In this document: positions 33,035-41,800 of the stretch, in pieces
Numbering within the stretch: the first letter of the stretch is position 1
Layout: the number at the start of each line of letters is the position of its first letter
From: JAFGLZ01 sp964622545
GTDB taxonomy: Bacteria; Planctomycetota; Phycisphaerae; UBA1845; JAFGLZ01
Reading direction: 5' to 3'
Length of the DNA stretch: 64,000 nucleotides
Assembly (NCBI GenBank): GCA_964622545.1
Contig: CAZUQM010000039.1
Coordinates: forward strand, 3,913-67,912
Translations under genes and position numbers: made by a program
The notes under the pieces: generated by a model
Seen by the model: the letters and a program-made list of their open reading frames with translations, nothing else
What the model was told of the DNA's origin: nothing
Database searches by the model: none

Positions 33035-35002
33035 ATGTCGATGAGCGTTCCCGTTGTCCACCGTTCCGGTGCCTCACGCGTTTGGGCACGGTCGATGTGC
33101 GCCGCACTGCTCCCCGCGGCCGCCATGGTCGCCGTCTGCCAGGCAGGCCAGCCCGTCGACCTCGGCGTGGCGGTCAAGGCCGTGACGTACGCCAACAGCC
33201 AGGGCATCGTCGGACCGAGCCCGGAGGGCGGGCACCCGATCTTCTACATGAGCTACTACAACACCGGTGGCACGGAGCTGCTCGGCTACGACCACCGGAT
33301 TCACAAGGTGTATCGCTATCGCATTCCGGGCCAGAGCGGCGGGTACGGGTTGACGCTCGGAAAGGACGGAAAGGTCTACGTCGGGACGGTGGGTCAGGGC
33401 CATCTCGTTCAGTTTGATCCGGCGACGCAACGGGTTCGCGACCTGGGCGACGCAGGTCAACCGACCCAGTACATTTGGGGCTGTGCGACCTCGCCCGACG
33501 GCCTGATCTTCGGAGCGGGCTATCCGAAGTGCATACCGCTGATCTACGACCCAAAGGCGGACAAGCTGACGAGCCCGGGCAGCATCTCGCCCCGGCCCGG
33601 GACGGACTACCTGCGCTATGTGGTATCCGACGCCAAGGGACGGGCCTGGTTCGGCGTGGCGACCAAGGCCGCCCTGGTGGTGGTCGACCCCAAGGACGGA
33701 TCGCGTCGGGACATCTTGCCGGCCAAATACGCGGACGAGCAGATGGTCTATCACCTCTGCCGCAGCGGCAACGAGATCTTCGCCACGATCATCAGCGGTG
33801 GAGGCGTGCTGGTGTTCGACGCGGACACGTGCGAGCTGAAGCGCGAGATCCCCAGGCCCGAGGGGCACACGACCCTGTTCGTCGCGGTGTCCGACGGCCG
33901 CGGCAACGTGTACTGCCACGGCTCGCCGACGCACCACCTGTACGTGATCCGTCGTGGCGCGACGCGGGCCGAGAAGCTTCATGACTACTTCGGCAGCGTC
34001 AAGGCCTTGCTGGGCGACCGCTATTTGCTCGGCTTCCTGGACAACAACGGCCGGATCCTGGACCTGACCACGCAGCGCATCGTCGACGATCGGCGATGGA
34101 TCGAGCCGATGCAGGGCATGAACATCTTCACATTGACGCGCGGGCCGGACGGGGCGATCTACGGCTCGACCTACATCAACCAGCACTTCTTCCGGTATGA
34201 CCCGAAGGCGGGCCGGCTGGAGGACCTGGGCCGGATCATCCGCGGCGGCGGACAGTGCGATTCGATCGCCATGTCGCGCGACGGTGAGCGCGTGTGGATG
34301 GGTTGCTACGCCGGCGCTTACCTGGCCGTGTACGACCCGGATCGGCCTTACAAGCTCGGCACGGGGCCCGACTGCAACCCGCGCGACTTCGGTCGGCTCG
34401 GCGGAGGGCAGTATCGCACGAAGGCCACCGTCGAGGGGCCCGACGGCCGGGTCTATGTGGGCAGCATTCCGAGCTACAACAGCGCGCCGACCGGGGCGCT
34501 GACGGTCTTCGATGGCAAGACGCTGACGAAGACGCAGTTCACCGATCTGGTACCCGGCGGCAGCGTCCATCACCTGGCGGCGAACGATCGGGTCGTCTTC
34601 GGGGCGGGCGGGGGCAAGGTGTTCGCGCTGGATCCGGCGGCGCTGACCAAGACGGCGGAGCGAGCGATGGCGTGCACGGCGATGGTCCTCGATGCCAAGG
34701 GCCGCCTGGTGGTGTCGAGCTCGGGGGCCCTGCACGGTCTGGACGCGACGTCGCTGAAGACCGTCTGGACAATGCCGTTCGACGGCGTGAAGAAGCTAAG
34801 CCGATTCGTCAGACTGGTGGTCGACGACGCGGGCACGCTGTATGGGATGAGCAACATCGGGCTGTTTCGCATCGATCCGGAAAAGAAGCAGCTCAAGCGA
34901 CTGACGCCGCTGACGAGCTCGCACCTGGCGGTGGACCAGGACGGTCGGCTTTACTTCTCGCAGGGCGCCCACCTGTTCCTGCTCGATCCCCGTAGCTCGT
35001 AG
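33035..35002 (+). CDS. Secreted beta-propeller (NHL/SMP-30-like) protein
   Basis: 655 residues. The ATG at 33035 follows GAGGAG and starts a signal peptide (basic to residue 19, hydrophobic ALLPAAAMVAVC, cleavage near CQA-G). The mature part is built of repeated blades, each with a DGxVY or DGxI pattern (GKDGKVYVGTV, SPDGLIFGAG, GPDGAIYGSTY, GPDGRVYVGSI, DAKGRLVVSS, DQDGRLYFSQ). No catalytic motif is visible. It is the first gene of a six-gene co-directional run and may bind or hydrolyse a sugar lactone or act as a scaffold. This is inferred from fold and context only. Confidence 0.8.
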   Translation: MSMSVPVVHRSGASRVWARSMCAALLPAAAMVAVCQAGQPVDLGVAVKAVTYANSQGIVGPSPEGGHPIFYMSYYNTGGTELLGYDHRIHKVYRYRIPGQSGGYGLTLGKDGKVYVGTVGQGHLVQFDPATQRVRDLGDAGQPTQYIWGCATSPDGLIFGAGYPKCIPLIYDPKADKLTSPGSISPRPGTDYLRYVVSDAKGRAWFGVATKAALVVVDPKDGSRRDILPAKYADEQMVYHLCRSGNEIFATIISGGGVLVFDADTCELKREIPRPEGHTTLFVAVSDGRGNVYCHGSPTHHLYVIRRGATRAEKLHDYFGSVKALLGDRYLLGFLDNNGRILDLTTQRIVDDRRWIEPMQGMNIFTLTRGPDGAIYGSTYINQHFFRYDPKAGRLEDLGRIIRGGGQCDSIAMSRDGERVWMGCYAGAYLAVYDPDRPYKLGTGPDCNPRDFGRLGGGQYRTKATVEGPDGRVYVGSIPSYNSAPTGALTVFDGKTLTKTQFTDLVPGGSVHHLAANDRVVFGAGGGKVFALDPAALTKTAERAMACTAMVLDAKGRLVVSSSGALHGLDATSLKTVWTMPFDGVKKLSRFVRLVVDDAGTLYGMSNIGLFRIDPEKKQLKRLTPLTSSHLAVDQDGRLYFSQGAHLFLLDPRSS

Positions 35003-35040
35003 ACAATCGACGACACTTGTGGACGGAGGCGACATCAGAG

Positions 35041-36042
35041 ATGCCCCGCATCGGACTCCTGGGACTCGACGGACATCAGGGCGTGATCCTCGACGGCGTC
35101 GCCAGGCACGACGGCGCGGAGCTAGCGGCCGTGGCGAGCGAGAACGCCGAGGCGCTGGAGGCGGTCCGACAGCACACCGCCGTGACCGACGCGACAAGGC
35201 TGTACCACGACTGGCAGAGGCTGCTTGAGGCCGAGCCACTGGACATCGTGGTGATCTGCAGCACGAACGATCTGCACGTGCCGATGATCGCAGGCGCGGC
35301 CGATTGCGGCGCGCACATCATCTCGGAGAAGCCTCTGGCGATCGATCTGGACGGTCTGGCGCGGGCACGGCAGGCGGTCGAGGCGGCCGGCGTCCGGCTG
35401 ACGATGCTGCTGACGATGCGGTTCACGCCGGTGTTCCTGGCCGTCCGCCGGGCGGTGGAGGACGGCCATATCGGCAGGCCGATCCTCGCGACGGCGTTCA
35501 AGTCGTACCGGCTGGGCAACCGGCCGCGCTGGCAGCGGGAGTACGCCACGTACGGCGGGACGATCCCGTTCGTGAACATCCACAGCGCCGACCTGCTGCG
35601 GTGGACGGCGGGCTGGGAGTTCGTCGAGTGTCAGGCCTATCACGGCAACGCGGGCACGACGGCGGCCGGCGAGATGGAGGATCACGCCGTGGTCCTCTTC
35701 CGCACGGACAGCGGCGGCGCGGCCGTGTCGCAGCAGGATTTCCTGCGGCCGGCGGCCGCGGCCACGCACGGTCAGACGTATCTGCGGCTCGTGGGAAGCG
35801 AGGGCCTTCTGGAGGTGGTGCATAACGAGAAGCAGGTCGTCCTGACGACCCAGGGCGAGCCGATCCGCGTCTTGGATTTGCCGGCGGGAAAGGATTTCCT
35901 GGCGGACTTCATCGACGAGCTCGAGGGGCGCGGACGGCACCTGATCAGCCAGTCGGACTGCTTTCGCATGACGGAGATCTGCCTGCTGGCGCGACGAGCG
36001 GCCGAGACGGGGCAGGCGGTCTCCTTGGATGAGGGGACGTGA
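35041..36042 (+). CDS. Gfo/Idh/MocA-family oxidoreductase
   Basis: 333 residues, cytoplasmic. The N-terminal Rossmann domain begins RIGLLGLDGHQG; the catalytic-type Lys is in E96-K97-P98 (ISEKPLAIDL). The C-terminal beta-sheet domain holds GGTIPFVNIHSADLLRW, which supplies the usual His/Asp pair. NAD(P)-dependent oxidation or reduction of a sugar or inositol is the family role. It lies 38 bp after the propeller gene and 4 bp before the next gene, so it is in an operon. Together with DUF1080 proteins at 56687 it could act in 3-keto-sugar metabolism. The ATG at 35041 has GGAGG about 11 nt upstream. Confidence 0.9.
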   Translation: MPRIGLLGLDGHQGVILDGVARHDGAELAAVASENAEALEAVRQHTAVTDATRLYHDWQRLLEAEPLDIVVICSTNDLHVPMIAGAADCGAHIISEKPLAIDLDGLARARQAVEAAGVRLTMLLTMRFTPVFLAVRRAVEDGHIGRPILATAFKSYRLGNRPRWQREYATYGGTIPFVNIHSADLLRWTAGWEFVECQAYHGNAGTTAAGEMEDHAVVLFRTDSGGAAVSQQDFLRPAAAATHGQTYLRLVGSEGLLEVVHNEKQVVLTTQGEPIRVLDLPAGKDFLADFIDELEGRGRHLISQSDCFRMTEICLLARRAAETGQAVSLDEGT

Positions 36043-36046
36043 GGCC

Positions 36047-38716
36047 ATGAAACGCCAAGGGGTTCTCGTCCAGGCACTGAACACCGCACGCGACAAGGAA
36101 CTCACCAGGGTGGCCCATGGCTTCAGCCGTGGGGGACACGAATCGGCGTCGGAATGCGCGCTGCCCGCCCTCAATGAGGTGGGTCACGCGCGACGCGTCG
36201 ACCGTCTCGGCGTCCTTGCTGGCCATGTCGTCACGACCTGTCTCGCACTCGGCCTGATCGTGGCGCTGGGGGAGTCGTGTCCGGCTGGCGAGTCGCTTCC
36301 GTTCGTCGACGGTTTCGAGCAGGGCCTGCGGGGATGTTGGCGGGTGCGGACCGGCGAGCCGAAGGCGGTATCCGATCCGGACAAGAGGGGCGGGCAGGTG
36401 CTGGAGTTGGGGCCGTCGAGCAAGCTGATGTTGCGGACGGCTCCCGTCCAGGACGTGGTGGTCGAGGCGCGGGTTCGCTTCGCGGAGGACCGCCAATGGG
36501 TGGAAGCACCGGTGCTGCTGCGGAGTGACGCGTCCGGCGCCCGGGCGGTGCAAGTCTATCTGGAGCAGAAGTCGAGTCAGGTGATGGCGGTCCGGTACGA
36601 CGGCGGCGCTCACCACCTCGCCGCTGCGGCGACGGGACCACGTCTCGAGATCGGCCAATGGTACGCACTGAAGATCGCGGCGATCGGCCCGCGTATCGTC
36701 GTGTGGCTGAATGATCGGCGGTCGCTGGTCGTGAGAGATCGTCAGGTACGTCGGGGCCTTGTCGGTCTGCGTGTCGGCGACGCTCGAACGTTGTACGATG
36801 ACGTCCGCGTGCGAGCCCCACAGGCGGAGGAACGCGAGGCGATCGCGAGGATCGCGATGGCCGGGAGACCCGTGAGCACCATGCGCAAGAGCATCTTCAG
36901 CTTTCCCGACGGCTCACAGGTCGTGCTGCGGTGTCCGGAGCGGGTCGAGCCGCTCACGCCGTTCGAGGTGACGGTCACCGAGACGACAAGCGAGACGGCG
37001 GATCGGTCGGCCGACTACCTGCTGATCGTGGCGGGCCAGAGCGTGTCGCTGAGGCCGGACGAGCCGAAGCGGCTGCGGCTGTCGGGGCCGGAGGGCGTGC
37101 GGACGTTTCGGCTGATGCGCAACGGCCGGCCGATCGGCACGACGGAGGTGATCCTCCAGGGTGACACGTATTTCGAAGCGGGCGAGCTCACGCCGCTGTT
37201 CGAGCAGTGCCGCGACCGGGTCCACAGAGACCGGCAGGCGTGGCGGCGGCGAGGCACGATCATCCACACGAACCCGAGCTGGTTTCGCGACCACGTCCAC
37301 GAGATGAAGGCCTACAAGTACTGGGAGGGCGAGCTATGCAGCTACGTCGACGCGCTCCTTGAGCTGCAGCATCCGGAGGGCTTCTACTACGAGATCCTCG
37401 GTCGGGCCGACCACGACCATCAGACGTTCGTCGATGAGACGTTCGTCCGCGTGGAGAGGGACCAGGACCTGTGCTGGATCCGGCTCGAGATGGAGGCGGA
37501 CATCGAGTACCTGATGGTCGAGGCCGTCCACGCCATCTGGCGGGCGACGGGCGACGGCGCGGCGCTGCGGCGGCGGCTGCCGAGCCTGGAGCGGGCGCTG
37601 GAGTACGGCTTCACCCATCCGACACGGTGGGACGCCGAGCATGGGGCCATGAAGCGGACGTTCAGCATCGACACGTGGGACTTCACGTACGGCGTGTCGG
37701 ACCGGAATCGCCGCATCGAACCGGACATGCCGATGGGCATCATGCACGGCGACAACAGCGGGCTGTACCAGGCCTGTCGGCAGCTCGCGAGAATGTTGCA
37801 CTCGGTGGGCGAGCCGACCAAGGCCCAGGCCTGGGACAAGCGGGCGCGGGAGCTCCGCGAGCGGGTCAACGAGCTGTGCTTCAACGGGCGGTACTACACG
37901 CATCAGGTCCTGCTCGATCCGGTGGACACGGGCGTGGACGAGGCGGACATTTTGTCGCTGTCGAACACGTACGACATCAACCGCGGCCTGCCGACGCACG
38001 AGATGGCCGTCAAGATCATCGACGAGTACCGGGCGCGGCGCGCCAAGAACGCCGACCGCCACTTCGCCGAGTGGTATTCGATCGACCCACCCTATCCACA
38101 GTTCGGACCGTACCCGGCGGGCAAGTACATCAACGGCGGGGTCGCGGGCTTCGTCGCGGGTGAGCTGGCCAAGGCGGCGCTGCATCACGGGCGCGAGGCC
38201 TACGGCGCGGACATCCTGCGGCGGGTGGCCAGGAAGGTGGCCGACGACGGGTTCATCGGATTCCTCTACGACGCGAAGACGGGCCAATCGATGGGCGGCG
38301 GTCCGCGGGGGTGGAGCGCCGCGGCGGTGATCTCGGCGCTGCTCGAGGGCCTGGCGGGCATCGAGGATCGGGCGACGCGCTTCCGGCACGTCACACTGTC
38401 GCCGCGTTTTGTGGCGGCCGGGATCGACGAGGCGAAGGTCTGTGCGCGGTACGGGCCGAGCGGGGCCTACGTGACGATGGCCTTCGAGCACGATCCGGAC
38501 GCCAAGACGATTCGCTTGCGTGTGGCGGGCGTGTCGGAGCATGCCAGGCTTCGGGTGCTGTTACCCGAAGGCGCCGTGCGGGCGGACGTCGTCGAGCCGG
38601 AGCGGATCAACGGGTGGCTGGAGACGGTGGCGTCATCAAGATATCTGGCGTTCGACTGGATGGGCCCTCTGGCACAGGGCGTGGCTGCGATTAGGATCGC
38701 CTATGAGACCGACTAG
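36047..38716 (+). CDS. Secreted alpha/alpha-barrel glycosidase-like protein with N-terminal concanavalin-like domain
   Basis: 889 residues from ATG 36047 (GAGG upstream). The N-terminus contains a translated copy of the dispersed hairpin repeat (RVAHGFSRGGHE, residues 21-32), and a signal-peptide-like hydrophobic stretch appears only at about 62-78 (TTCLALGLIVALG). A GTG at 36179 would start after the repeat and directly before that stretch. Residues 85-260 look like a LamG/DUF1080-type sandwich (FVDGFEQGL... DVVVEARVRF... GQWYALKIAAIGP). From about 400 a six-hairpin barrel follows (HTNPSWFRDHVHEMKAYKYWEGEL, TWDFTYG, GIMHGDNSGLYQACRQLARML, GPYPAGKYINGGVAGFVAGEL), similar to GH63/GH78-like clans. 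I cannot assign a family number. Confidence 0.78.
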   Translation: MKRQGVLVQALNTARDKELTRVAHGFSRGGHESASECALPALNEVGHARRVDRLGVLAGHVVTTCLALGLIVALGESCPAGESLPFVDGFEQGLRGCWRVRTGEPKAVSDPDKRGGQVLELGPSSKLMLRTAPVQDVVVEARVRFAEDRQWVEAPVLLRSDASGARAVQVYLEQKSSQVMAVRYDGGAHHLAAAATGPRLEIGQWYALKIAAIGPRIVVWLNDRRSLVVRDRQVRRGLVGLRVGDARTLYDDVRVRAPQAEEREAIARIAMAGRPVSTMRKSIFSFPDGSQVVLRCPERVEPLTPFEVTVTETTSETADRSADYLLIVAGQSVSLRPDEPKRLRLSGPEGVRTFRLMRNGRPIGTTEVILQGDTYFEAGELTPLFEQCRDRVHRDRQAWRRRGTIIHTNPSWFRDHVHEMKAYKYWEGELCSYVDALLELQHPEGFYYEILGRADHDHQTFVDETFVRVERDQDLCWIRLEMEADIEYLMVEAVHAIWRATGDGAALRRRLPSLERALEYGFTHPTRWDAEHGAMKRTFSIDTWDFTYGVSDRNRRIEPDMPMGIMHGDNSGLYQACRQLARMLHSVGEPTKAQAWDKRARELRERVNELCFNGRYYTHQVLLDPVDTGVDEADILSLSNTYDINRGLPTHEMAVKIIDEYRARRAKNADRHFAEWYSIDPPYPQFGPYPAGKYINGGVAGFVAGELAKAALHHGREAYGADILRRVARKVADDGFIGFLYDAKTGQSMGGGPRGWSAAAVISALLEGLAGIEDRATRFRHVTLSPRFVAAGIDEAKVCARYGPSGAYVTMAFEHDPDAKTIRLRVAGVSEHARLRVLLPEGAVRADVVEPERINGWLETVASSRYLAFDWMGPLAQGVAAIRIAYETD
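36107..36143 (-). repeat. Dispersed hairpin repeat, copy E, inside a predicted coding start
   Basis: Arms CCCATGGC (36114-36121) and GCCGTGGG (36126-36133) pair over 8 bp with one G-T pair around TTCA. On the minus strand it continues GTGTCCCCC like the other copies. It falls within the first 33 codons of the gene starting at 36047, or just before it if the GTG at 36179 is used. Confidence 0.75.
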
Positions 38717-41700
38717 CCCCAGGCGTGCCGCGCTGGGCCGCAGGCCGTATCGCTATGGTGGCGTTCGGCCGGCATGGCTGGTTGCGGTTACGCTGATGGG
38801 TGGGACCACGCTCGAAGCGGCGGCCGGAGCCGAGGCGCGGTCGTGGGACTTCGAATCGAAGCCGACGGGCTGGGCACTACCGGGCGCAGCCGGCCAGGTC
38901 GTGGCCGAGCCGGGCAAGGCCGACAATGGCGTGGTCAAGATTGTCGCCACCCGGCCGCATCATACGCGGATGATGCTGACCGAGAGCCGGGGCAAGCCGG
39001 ACTTCGAGGCAACGTGCCGGGTTCGCGTGCTGCGGTGGCAGGGCCATCCGCCGACCATCTACGTCTACGCACGGTCGGATCGAGGCGGGTTCCGCGGGCT
39101 ATCACTGTCGGGCGATCGGGCGCGCTTGTTCTGCTGGCGCGGTCGGGGCAAGCGGAACCCGACGCTGGGGCAGGAGGAGCTGCGGGAACCGATCCAGAAC
39201 GGCGGGTGGTGGCGCGTGCGGCTGGTCTGCTTTGGCGACCATGTTGCGGCACGGGTCTGGCCGGAGGGCGCGCCGGAGCCGCCGCATTGGCCGCTCGTCG
39301 GGCACGAGCCGGACCAGCCGGCAGGTCAGTTCGGTATCGGGCTCTGGCTGGCTCCCAAGACCACGTCGCGGGCCGAGGCCGCGGTCGACGACGTGACGTT
39401 CCGACCGCTGGTCGAGGAGGATCTGGCGGGGCTGCGTCTACGCGTGCAACCTCGGGCGGCGCTGGAAGACCGGGTCGTCCGCGATCAGGAGGGTGCGTTT
39501 CGCGAAGGGTCGCTGGCCGGGCTGGCCACGCCAACGACGCTGATCGCGTTCGACCCGGACCACGGCGAGGTAGCCCACCTGGTGGACCGCGCGACCGGCC
39601 GCGAGTTCGTTGCAGCAGCACCTGCGCGGCCGTTGTTCCGGTTGCGGCTGACGAAGCCGGCCGAGGGCTTGTCGCGCCGCGTCGCGGCGGCGGAGTTCCG
39701 CAAGATCACTTGTGAAGTGGTGAATGACCGCGAGTTCCTGCTGCGGTTCTCGGATCACTTCTCGATGCCGCTGGAGGCGGAGATCCGCGCTCGCGAAAAC
39801 GGCGACGGCCTGATCCGTCTCGGGCTCGAAGTCCGCAACGGCACGGACTGGGCGGTCGCGGTGGCGCGGTTCCCGCAGATGGCCTGGCCGGCCAGGCTCG
39901 GCAAGACCAGCAAAGACGACAGGCTGCTGCTGCCCTTCTATGGCGGGTCGATTTTGCCGGAGCCGGCGTCGCGTCGGCAGTCGCGAAGCGCGCACTACCC
40001 CGGCCTGTCGTTCGCCCAGTTCACGGCGCTCTATGACGACACGGCCGGGCTGTATCTCGCGTCGTATGACCCCGACGGCCACTGCAAGCGCTGGGACTTG
40101 AGCACGGGCGAAGACGCCTTCGTGCAGATGCCGCTGGCGCACCTGATGCCGGAGGTGCCGGGCCGCGACGCGCGGCTGCCGTACGACGTCGTGATCACGA
40201 CGTTCCGCGGCGACTGGCGCGACGCGGCGGCGATCTACAAGCGGTGGGCGGTGCGTCAGCCCTGGTGCGTGACGAAGCTGCGCGAGCGGGATGATATTCC
40301 GGCGTTTGTGAAGTCCGGCGCGGGTGTGATCATCACGGGCATCCAGAACGAACACGGACGGACGAAGCGGTTCGGGGCGAGGCTGGAGCGACTGCCCGAG
40401 TGGATCGCGCAGTATCGCGAGAAAACGGGTTTGAACTGCGTCGTGTTCGTGCCGTACGGCTGGGAGAATCGCGGTACGTGGGCGGGCATCAACTACCTGC
40501 CGGCCGTGCCGAGCAACGCAGCGTGGAAGAAGGTCAACGCCGCGCTCCACAAGCAGGGCGACCGCACGGCGTTTCTGACCAGCGGGTACTGGTGGGTGAT
40601 CAAACGGCGGCGGACGGGCAGCGGCCCGGCGTTCGACGACTCGGAGGACTTCGAGCGGCGGGGCGACATGGTGGCCCGTCGTCCCGACGGCATTCCGTAT
40701 CTGGTCGACAACTACGACCGGGTGAGGGACCACGGGAACTGGCGGGGTCTGTCGGCGACGCTGTGTCACGGCAGCGAGGACGCCACCGATGCAATGAAAC
40801 GGATCTTCCTGGACGTCGCCCGGCTGGGCACGCCGCTGATCAGCTTCGACCAGGAGATCGGCGGAGAGCAACGTTACCCGTGTTACGCCGAGGACCACGG
40901 CCATCCGCCGGGATACGGACGCTGGATGTGGACGGGGTTACGAGATTGCTGCAAGGCGATCTTGGCCGAGGGCAAGGCCATCGAGCCGGAGCTGGGGCTG
41001 TTTCTCGAGAACACGAGCGAGCTGGCGATCCCCTACATGGCCACGTACTGGAGCCGGCAGTTCAGCGAGGTGGACTGTCCGGTGACGGGCTCGCGCGGCA
41101 TCGGGTTGTTCTCGTATCTGTACCACGAATACGTCACGGCGATCGGCGCGGCTTGCGTCCAGGGCCAGGGCGCTCGGACCACGCGGCCGAGCGCGGAGCT
41201 TCGGTGTCGGATCTACGCGAACAACCTAGTGCGGGGGCTGATCCCCGGACCGTTCGCGCATCACGTGCCGCTGGAGGGCGGCGATGCGTGGACGCGGACG
41301 ACGGCGGCGGCGTATTTCTCGTACTGCAGGATCTATGCGTCGTTTCCCGAGTACCTGGTGCTGGGCGAGGCGTGCCGGCCTCCGGACGTGGCCTGTCAGG
41401 AGGTGGACGCGTGGTTCTATCGGTATGACGGCGCGGGCACGAGGCTTCGTGAGGGCGGTCCGAAGGTGAGCAAGGTGACGCTGCCGCTGGAAGCCGTGGT
41501 CGTCGGCAGCTTCAAGGCGGCGGACGGCACGGTAGGGACGGTGATCGCCAACACGACGGATCGGCCTCAGCGGGCGACGCTGACGTTGCGATCGGCCGCG
41601 CGGGAGGCGAAGCTGTATCGCGCGGATCGCTCGAGCGAGCGGACGTGGCACGACGTGCCGGCGGGACAACCGGTGTCGATCGCGCTCGAGCCGTTCGGCA

Positions 41701-41726
41701 CACGGATGCTGGTGGTCGGCGGGTAG
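38703..41726 (+). CDS. Secreted DUF6259-like carbohydrate-active protein
   Basis: 1007 residues. ATG 38703 lies inside the end of the preceding gene (14-bp overlap), with AGGAT upstream. A signal peptide (basic to 24, then LVAVTLMGGTTLEAAAGA) is followed by a concanavalin-like domain (about 45-220: WDFESKPTGWALPGAAG... GGWWRVRLVCFGDHVAARVW), a beta-sandwich, and a TIM-barrel-like region from about 530 (GVIITGIQNEHG, VVFVPYGWENRGTWAGINYLP, FLTSGYWWVI, LISFDQEIGGEQRYPCY, LENTSELAIPYMATYW). FDQEIGG and LGLFLENTSE are candidate acid sites. The whole resembles DUF6259 glycoside-hydrolase-like proteins; substrate unknown. Confidence 0.78.
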   Translation: MRPTSPRRAALGRRPYRYGGVRPAWLVAVTLMGGTTLEAAAGAEARSWDFESKPTGWALPGAAGQVVAEPGKADNGVVKIVATRPHHTRMMLTESRGKPDFEATCRVRVLRWQGHPPTIYVYARSDRGGFRGLSLSGDRARLFCWRGRGKRNPTLGQEELREPIQNGGWWRVRLVCFGDHVAARVWPEGAPEPPHWPLVGHEPDQPAGQFGIGLWLAPKTTSRAEAAVDDVTFRPLVEEDLAGLRLRVQPRAALEDRVVRDQEGAFREGSLAGLATPTTLIAFDPDHGEVAHLVDRATGREFVAAAPARPLFRLRLTKPAEGLSRRVAAAEFRKITCEVVNDREFLLRFSDHFSMPLEAEIRARENGDGLIRLGLEVRNGTDWAVAVARFPQMAWPARLGKTSKDDRLLLPFYGGSILPEPASRRQSRSAHYPGLSFAQFTALYDDTAGLYLASYDPDGHCKRWDLSTGEDAFVQMPLAHLMPEVPGRDARLPYDVVITTFRGDWRDAAAIYKRWAVRQPWCVTKLRERDDIPAFVKSGAGVIITGIQNEHGRTKRFGARLERLPEWIAQYREKTGLNCVVFVPYGWENRGTWAGINYLPAVPSNAAWKKVNAALHKQGDRTAFLTSGYWWVIKRRRTGSGPAFDDSEDFERRGDMVARRPDGIPYLVDNYDRVRDHGNWRGLSATLCHGSEDATDAMKRIFLDVARLGTPLISFDQEIGGEQRYPCYAEDHGHPPGYGRWMWTGLRDCCKAILAEGKAIEPELGLFLENTSELAIPYMATYWSRQFSEVDCPVTGSRGIGLFSYLYHEYVTAIGAACVQGQGARTTRPSAELRCRIYANNLVRGLIPGPFAHHVPLEGGDAWTRTTAAAYFSYCRIYASFPEYLVLGEACRPPDVACQEVDAWFYRYDGAGTRLREGGPKVSKVTLPLEAVVVGSFKAADGTVGTVIANTTDRPQRATLTLRSAAREAKLYRADRSSERTWHDVPAGQPVSIALEPFGTRMLVVGG

Positions 41727-41800
41727 ATCGATACGAGCGGCGGCAAGGCCAAGCGCCACGGCCCACCCTTGGGTCGCGGGCGTCGATAGGAGGATGCACG

